From: Strongyloides papillosus
Taxonomy: Eukaryota; Nematoda; Chromadorea; Rhabditida; Strongyloididae
Length of the DNA: 64,000 nt
Reading direction: 5' to 3'
Assembly: GCA_005656395.1 (NCBI GenBank)
Contig: SRSI01000062.1
Span: forward strand, 1-64,000
Below are positions 59,107 to 64,000 of the stretch, in pieces (within the stretch, counting starts at the first letter, position 1; each line of letters begins with the position of its first letter). The translations under genes and the position numbers were made by a program. Below the pieces are notes generated by a model. The model worked only from the letters and a program-made list of their open reading frames with translations. It was not told the DNA's origin and did no database searches.

Positions 59107-62100
59107 TTAAATCCAAAGCTCAAAAATTGAATGATTTAGATCGGGAGCGCACTTTTCCATTTCACCTCTAATATTTACAGGGATTTTTGGTAATTGTTTT
59201 AAATGAGCAGGTCTTTTGTGTTGTTGTCCAATGTTAGTAGCAATTATCGGTTTTAGAATCTTTCTTACGATATCTCTTTTTGTTTTTTCTACTACTTGTT
59301 CATTCGTCCTTACAATATTCATGACTCTTGCATCAAATGAACTTAAATTTTCCTCAGTACATTCCGGTACTTCGGCAAGAACTTTATATAAATCTGGAAA
59401 TTTTGGACGGAAAGTGGAATAAATAGTGTAGATATATAATAGTATAGGACCAACAGCAACCTCATCGGAACCATGAATTTGAACTGCTAACAATGCTTGC
59501 GTTAAAAGATATTTTGCTATTTGTTCTGTACTAATATCTTTTATAGTATCAACGACAATTCTACAAATAGATAATGATCTTATAGCTGACTGTGTATCTT
59601 TACAGGTTAGTATTCTCATAAGATTTGGTATAAAGTTATTTAAAAATTGTTGTTCCTTTAAAATAATCAATCCTTTTTCATCTAATAATTCTTTTGTTAA
59701 TTTTTTTGATTCATCACCACTTTTACCATTTGGAGCAATGGCTTCAGTCATAAATAGCAACCTATACATTGAAATTGTTTCTCTTGTAAGGGTGCATGTA
59801 ATATGCTCCATCAAAACTTCATCTTCTGATTGATCATCGGAAGTATCAAAATTTTCTATGTCTCTCCATAATTTATCTAATACTTTTGTTAGATGTTCAA
59901 CAACACCGAATAGCATAGGACCAATTACACGTAATTTAGACAATGGACATTTTGAAAGAAGAGGAGTCCATGTTCGTTTAACCCAAAATCTGAGACGATT
60001 ATAAGGAGTGTTAGAAATATTGCTTACTAAACTTCCTAACATTTCACTGCAATTTGGGGTTTCATAAAAACTAATATATAATCGAGATCCACAACTTCCT
60101 AAAATACTTTGAACACAATCATGTAAATCAGAAATAAATAATTGAGCATGTTCTAAGGGACCATATGTATCTTTTGGGTTTTGATTAGTAAAATCTGTTT
60201 CTGTTATTTGTGTTAACAATACACGTCTTTCATCTTTAGAAATTTGCAATAATTCTTCACCATACGAAGGATGAATAAGACTTGCATATTTAGAATCATA
60301 CATTTCATTGAGTATGTTACCGAATCTAAATAGTTTTGGTATAAGTGGTAGTAATATTCCGTACAATGGATTGACCTCATTCTCAGGAACTGTAACTTGT
60401 TGTAAAGCGCCTTCGATGGTAAAAAGATTAGATTTTAGTGTTATTCTGTTTTTAATTACTACTGATGAATTTATATCATCATCCTTCACGGATTCTACGT
60501 TAAAACCAACGTATTCAAAAAAGTTAGCTGGAGATTGTAAAATTTTTTGGAAATCATCGCTTTCAATATATTCAATATTCATTTTTAAAGCATTATACAA
60601 AAATTCACTCTTTACATTAGGATTAGGGCATAAATTAGATAAAGCAGAAAGAACTTGAACCAATGACCCACGTTGCATTATTGTTACATGAGAAAACGCC
60701 TCACAACAAACTTGATAGACATTATCAGCATATGGTTGGATAGTATTTGATAACATTGTTACTAAACGAAGCATTACTATCATTACATGACGCTTGATAA
60801 CTTTAACCTCATACAAATCATTATTTTCTAGGAGAAGAAAATGTTTACATTGATTTAGAATCGGGACAATTCTATCTGGATGGGATCGAAGAATATTAAA
60901 TAACGGACTACATATAGACATTATTTCGTTAGCCAATTTTAAATCATTAATAGTACATAGTTGTCTAAAGACGGAATCAAAGATATATGTTAATGACTCT
61001 TCCGTTGTTGCATCAACAATTTTCTTGTCATAGGCAGAATTTACAACTGTTTTGATGTATTTTTGAAAACTTTCCCATTCAGTCGGTGTAATATCTTGTG
61101 GTACTGTCAAACAACGACTTTGAAGCCAATCAGCCATAATATTGAAATACTTATCTTTATAATCAGTAATGGTTGTTTGAACAATCCTACAACACCTAGC
61201 TCTTAATTGAATGAAATCTCTTGTAAAGTCTATTTCATTGTCATAATCCATTCTGTTATAGTGACTTGTTATATCGTTATCATTCTTAGAAATTGAACCA
61301 ATTTTTTCCATGTACTTGACGAAATTTGTTAGATTTATTTCCATTAATTGTACAAATTGAGGCAATTTTGCAATATCAGGATTCAGTACAATTCCAACAA
61401 TGACAGCTGAAATATCACTACGAATGATAAGTGAAGGGTGGTTAAACAATGCAAATAAAGCTGTTAAATAAGTTGGAAAAGTATCTAAATCATTACTATC
61501 AAGGGTCTTCCATATTTCAGTAATTCTTAAACCAAGTTCACACAATAAATCAGTCAAAACCTTTAAAAATTTATAGTATTCAGGTGATGCAGCACCAACA
61601 ATGGCAGCTTCATTGGCGGTTGTAAGTATAGCTTGGACAGGGGTTTTCTTTAATAATTCATGGACAATAGATGTTTCATCGGTTTTAGTTCTTTTTTTAC
61701 ACACTAATCTATACAAACACTTAGCTGCCTCCTCATGGACATTAGCTGAACTACAAGATAACAATAAACAACAAGCTTCAATAGTTTCAGACAATTTCTC
61801 ATTAACCGATTTTATTGGTACCCATTCCATTATTTCGGATATTAATTCTAAAGCACTTTTAACCAATAAAACATTTTCATTTAAATTAGTAGATATACAT
61901 TTATGAATACGAAATAATGTCATTGATATAATATCACCGACTGATGCAACCAGAGAACTATACAAATCTTTTCTTCTTGTAACATTTTCTATCGTTGATA
62001 ATGTTACAACATCTTCAACAAGCCTTTTGAGAACTAAAAAAATCATATAACATTGTGATGGTGTAGCAGTTTCTCCACAAATAACATTTTTAAGATTATC

Positions 62101-62543
62101 TATTAAATCAGGCCAATTTTGGGGCCATTCTTGTTCAATCATCAATACCAAAGATCTTACTAGGGCAGTTTTGACAGTCGAGTTTTGATTATCTAGCGTA
62201 AATTGTCTTTGAAGCATGTTTTCTAGTACTCCATCTCTCATCCGTATCAATAATTCAGGTGGCATTCTGACCCAGGTATATCTAATCAAATGATCTAAAA
62301 TATTCCAACCAACATGCTGAACAACACTATCTTCAATATTAATTAATTGAAATGCTAAAGGTATAAGTGTATATGGATCACTATCTTTCAATGTCTCTAT
62401 AGCCTAAAAAATTTTTAAATAATTTATAGATACTTTCCAAGATATATACATACCTTTGTATATTCAATTCTCTTATCATTTGGTGTTGAAACATCATGAA
62501 TGGCTTTAACTGCAGCAATAATTTCATTAATCTGCCCTGACAT
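59107..62543 (-). CDS. XPO5: Exportin-5-like karyopherin
   Basis: Importin-beta-type nuclear export receptor, closest by pattern to exportin-5, which carries double-stranded RNA (pre-miRNA) with RanGTP. Model: complement(join(59107..62403, 62454..62543)), 1128 aa; a 50-bp intron in phase 0 follows the 30-codon first exon (MSGQINEIIAAVKAIHDVST). The N-terminus then runs DPYTLIPLAFQLI, VVQHVGWNILDHLIRYTWVR, MIEQEWPQNWPDLIDNLKNV and LVLKRLVEDVVTLSTIENVT, which line up with exportin-5 (RHFGLQILEHVVKFRWN, KREWPQHWPD, LRLAEDVVTFQT). The rest is alpha-solenoid with no clear motif except YNRLRFWVKRTWTPLL. Length equals exportin-5 (about 1200). It is a single long exon of 1098 codons, so the sequence here is of good quality. 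The closest alternatives, exportin-1 and exportin-T, do not share the WPQxWPD...LAEDVVT pattern. Confidence 0.83.
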
Positions 62544-63085
62544 TAAATCAAATAATAAATTAGCTCCTTATATTTATAATAATTATCTTTTATTAAATTA
62601 CAACACTTAAATAAAAAATAATTAATTATTTTAGAAGGTTGGGATTTTTAAAAGGAGATGAGGAAACAAAGAAATAAGCCTCGTCACGAAAAATTATGCG
62701 CAATTGGAATAGTGTTTTAGGCCTTGAATGTGTCGGAAAATAAACCCCAAGGATTTATTTTTTATAATTTAACTTTCATTCATAATTTACTAGTTTTTCT
62801 CTTCGAATTTTTTATATGATTGTTCAGAATAGAAATTAGCATTTTTTATGCCATAAAAATAAACAAAAAGTATTCAAATACTTTGACAAAAAACTTGTCA
62901 ACTATTTATTTTAACTACTTTAGTGTGAAAAGGTGTTTTATATAAATATGGATAAACTTGATGAAAACAGAAGTTATTTATATTACAATGTAAAAAAAAT
63001 AAACTAAAAAAATGTACACAAGATAAAAATAATAACTTTTAGACTGAAAGAAAGGTCAATTTGACTACCAAAAATTAGTATAAGT
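62544..63085. other. AT-rich region upstream of the exportin-5-like gene
   Basis: About 0.54 kb containing the presumed promoter of the minus-strand exportin gene. No RNA gene, repeat or known element was recognised. Confidence 0.45.
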
Positions 63086-63481
63086 TTATTCTGTTACTAC
63101 ATAACCTAAATAAAAGATGATAGTAATATATAATATTATTAAATATATATTTTTAAGAATTCTTCTTTTGCGCACTCTTAACATACAGTGAAAAATTTTA
63201 GTAAAGAAATGAAGGACAAGACGTAAGTATTTATTATTTTTTGGAAGCTGATTATTCTCATTAATAATACGTCTATTAGTGATTTGCATTAATGAAGTGC
63301 ATTTAGGTTCTAAAAGGAGAACTGATAATGATATTACTTTAATATAAATAACTCCCGTAGTTGTGTGTATTAATAATGCGAAACTTTTTATTATCAATTT
63401 AATTACAAGATTTATAACAATTTTTTGAAATAATTTTGAAATGAAAATGGTTATTGTTGCCTTATCAATTAATTCTATCAT
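63086..63481 (-). CDS. Hypothetical 131-aa membrane protein (doubtful)
   Basis: Minus-strand ATG frame of 131 codons, unusually long for this AT content. Two hydrophobic stretches are seen: about residues 20-60 (IVINLVIKLIIKSFALLIHT, YIKVISLSVLLLE) and 112-127 (IYLIILYITIIFYLGY), with a basic segment between (RVRKRRILKN). No family is recognised. Codon choice is varied enough to look coding, but there is no second exon and no homologue that I can name. It may be a fast-evolving small gene or a chance frame. Confidence 0.35.
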   Translation of the reverse strand: MIELIDKATITIFISKLFQKIVINLVIKLIIKSFALLIHTTTGVIYIKVISLSVLLLEPKCTSLMQITNRRIINENNQLPKNNKYLRLVLHFFTKIFHCMLRVRKRRILKNIYLIILYITIIFYLGYVVTE

Positions 63482-64000
63482 AAAACATATTGATGATTTA
63501 AATAAAATATTTACGTGCTTTAATGTTGAAGTACATACAAATTTTTTAGTATAAAAAAATATTATTTCCCATTTGTCATTTAATTTAAAAAATTCGCATA
63601 GTGATTTATGTAAATAAAAAAGAAAATAAAAGGAAACTATATTTATATTAAACCACTTAAAAGAACTTCATAAATAAAATAATTTCCAATGATGATGATA
63701 ATCTTTTTTGACAAATCATACATATGTACTCATTCATGAAGTGCCACTCTTTTCTATTCATATTTGACAATCATAAAAGGAATAAATTTGTTTAATCAAA
63801 ATAATCTTTATCCCTTTACTCATATATCTCATAATATTATCATCATATAAATGACAAAATCTTACACCTTACAGTCCAGTGAAGGAGGTCATTTTTACCT
63901 TAGAAAAAGATTTCCAATAAAATAAACTTGATCTATATATCTAATTTTACTAAAGAAAATATGTCCTATCTAATAACTAATATATTAATATTTTTTACAC
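63482..64000. other. AT-rich sequence at the right end of the window
   Basis: No supported feature in the last 0.5 kb. Short non-A/T stretches near 63850-63900 do not form a recognisable motif. Confidence 0.45.

Noticed and set aside
1..64000. tRNA genes, CRISPR arrays, prokaryotic or viral genes
   Set aside because: I looked for T-loop/anticodon-type patterns and regular repeats by eye and found none that I could support; a covariance-model scan would be decisive.

Overview
This window is nuclear DNA of a nematode. It is extremely AT-rich, with small introns (34-65 bp, GTAAG...TTTTAG borders) and 'TTTTAG' acceptors just upstream of several start codons, which fits spliced-leader trans-splicing. 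Gene content (co-Smad, nematode serpentine receptors, expanded class 3 lipases, sym-4/vha-20 linkage) also fits. Base composition and gene spacing resemble Strongyloides and its relatives; that placement is inference. No prokaryotic, viral, organellar or CRISPR sequence was seen.

Layout. Positions 1-1142 hold the 3' part of a PP2C phosphatase whose frame is broken three times. Then come a DENND4/Crag-type DENN protein (2694-4961), a co-Smad (6051-7833) followed 113 bp later by an unrecognised gene, and two IDH3-beta-like genes (8913-10077 and 11761-12917) with an AIG1/ADTRP family gene between them on the other strand. The block 13200-25664 carries, on one strand, WDR44/sym-4, mitochondrial ribosomal protein S14, ATP6AP2/vha-20 and lysosomal alpha-mannosidase. 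The 3.3-kb second intron of the mannosidase contains a complete antisense Olig/Beta3-type bHLH gene and a broken small reading frame.

From 25.7 to 34.6 kb, all on the minus strand, are two tandem secreted class 3 lipases, an Srg/Srv-like serpentine receptor and a full-length P-glycoprotein. An 8.2-kb AT-rich stretch without recognisable genes follows. Next are a peptide-receptor-like GPCR (42825-44550), a muscarinic acetylcholine receptor (gar-3-like, 48874-51007), and a trypsin-like protease tail to tail with an Sra/Srab/Srb-like serpentine receptor. Positions 54.8-59.1 kb hold a single 5S rRNA gene, a non-autonomous mariner-like element and a mariner transposase relic. The window ends with an exportin-5-like gene (59107-62543) and a doubtful membrane ORF.

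The exon models were built by hand from splice signals and reading-frame continuity. Family names come from recognised motifs and recalled family sequences, not database searches. No clearly new molecular system is visible. The points most worth checking are an exportin-5-like gene in a nematode, the conserved sym-4/vha-20 linkage, the IDH3B and lipase duplications, the nested genes, the three-fold broken PP2C and the 5S/mariner region.
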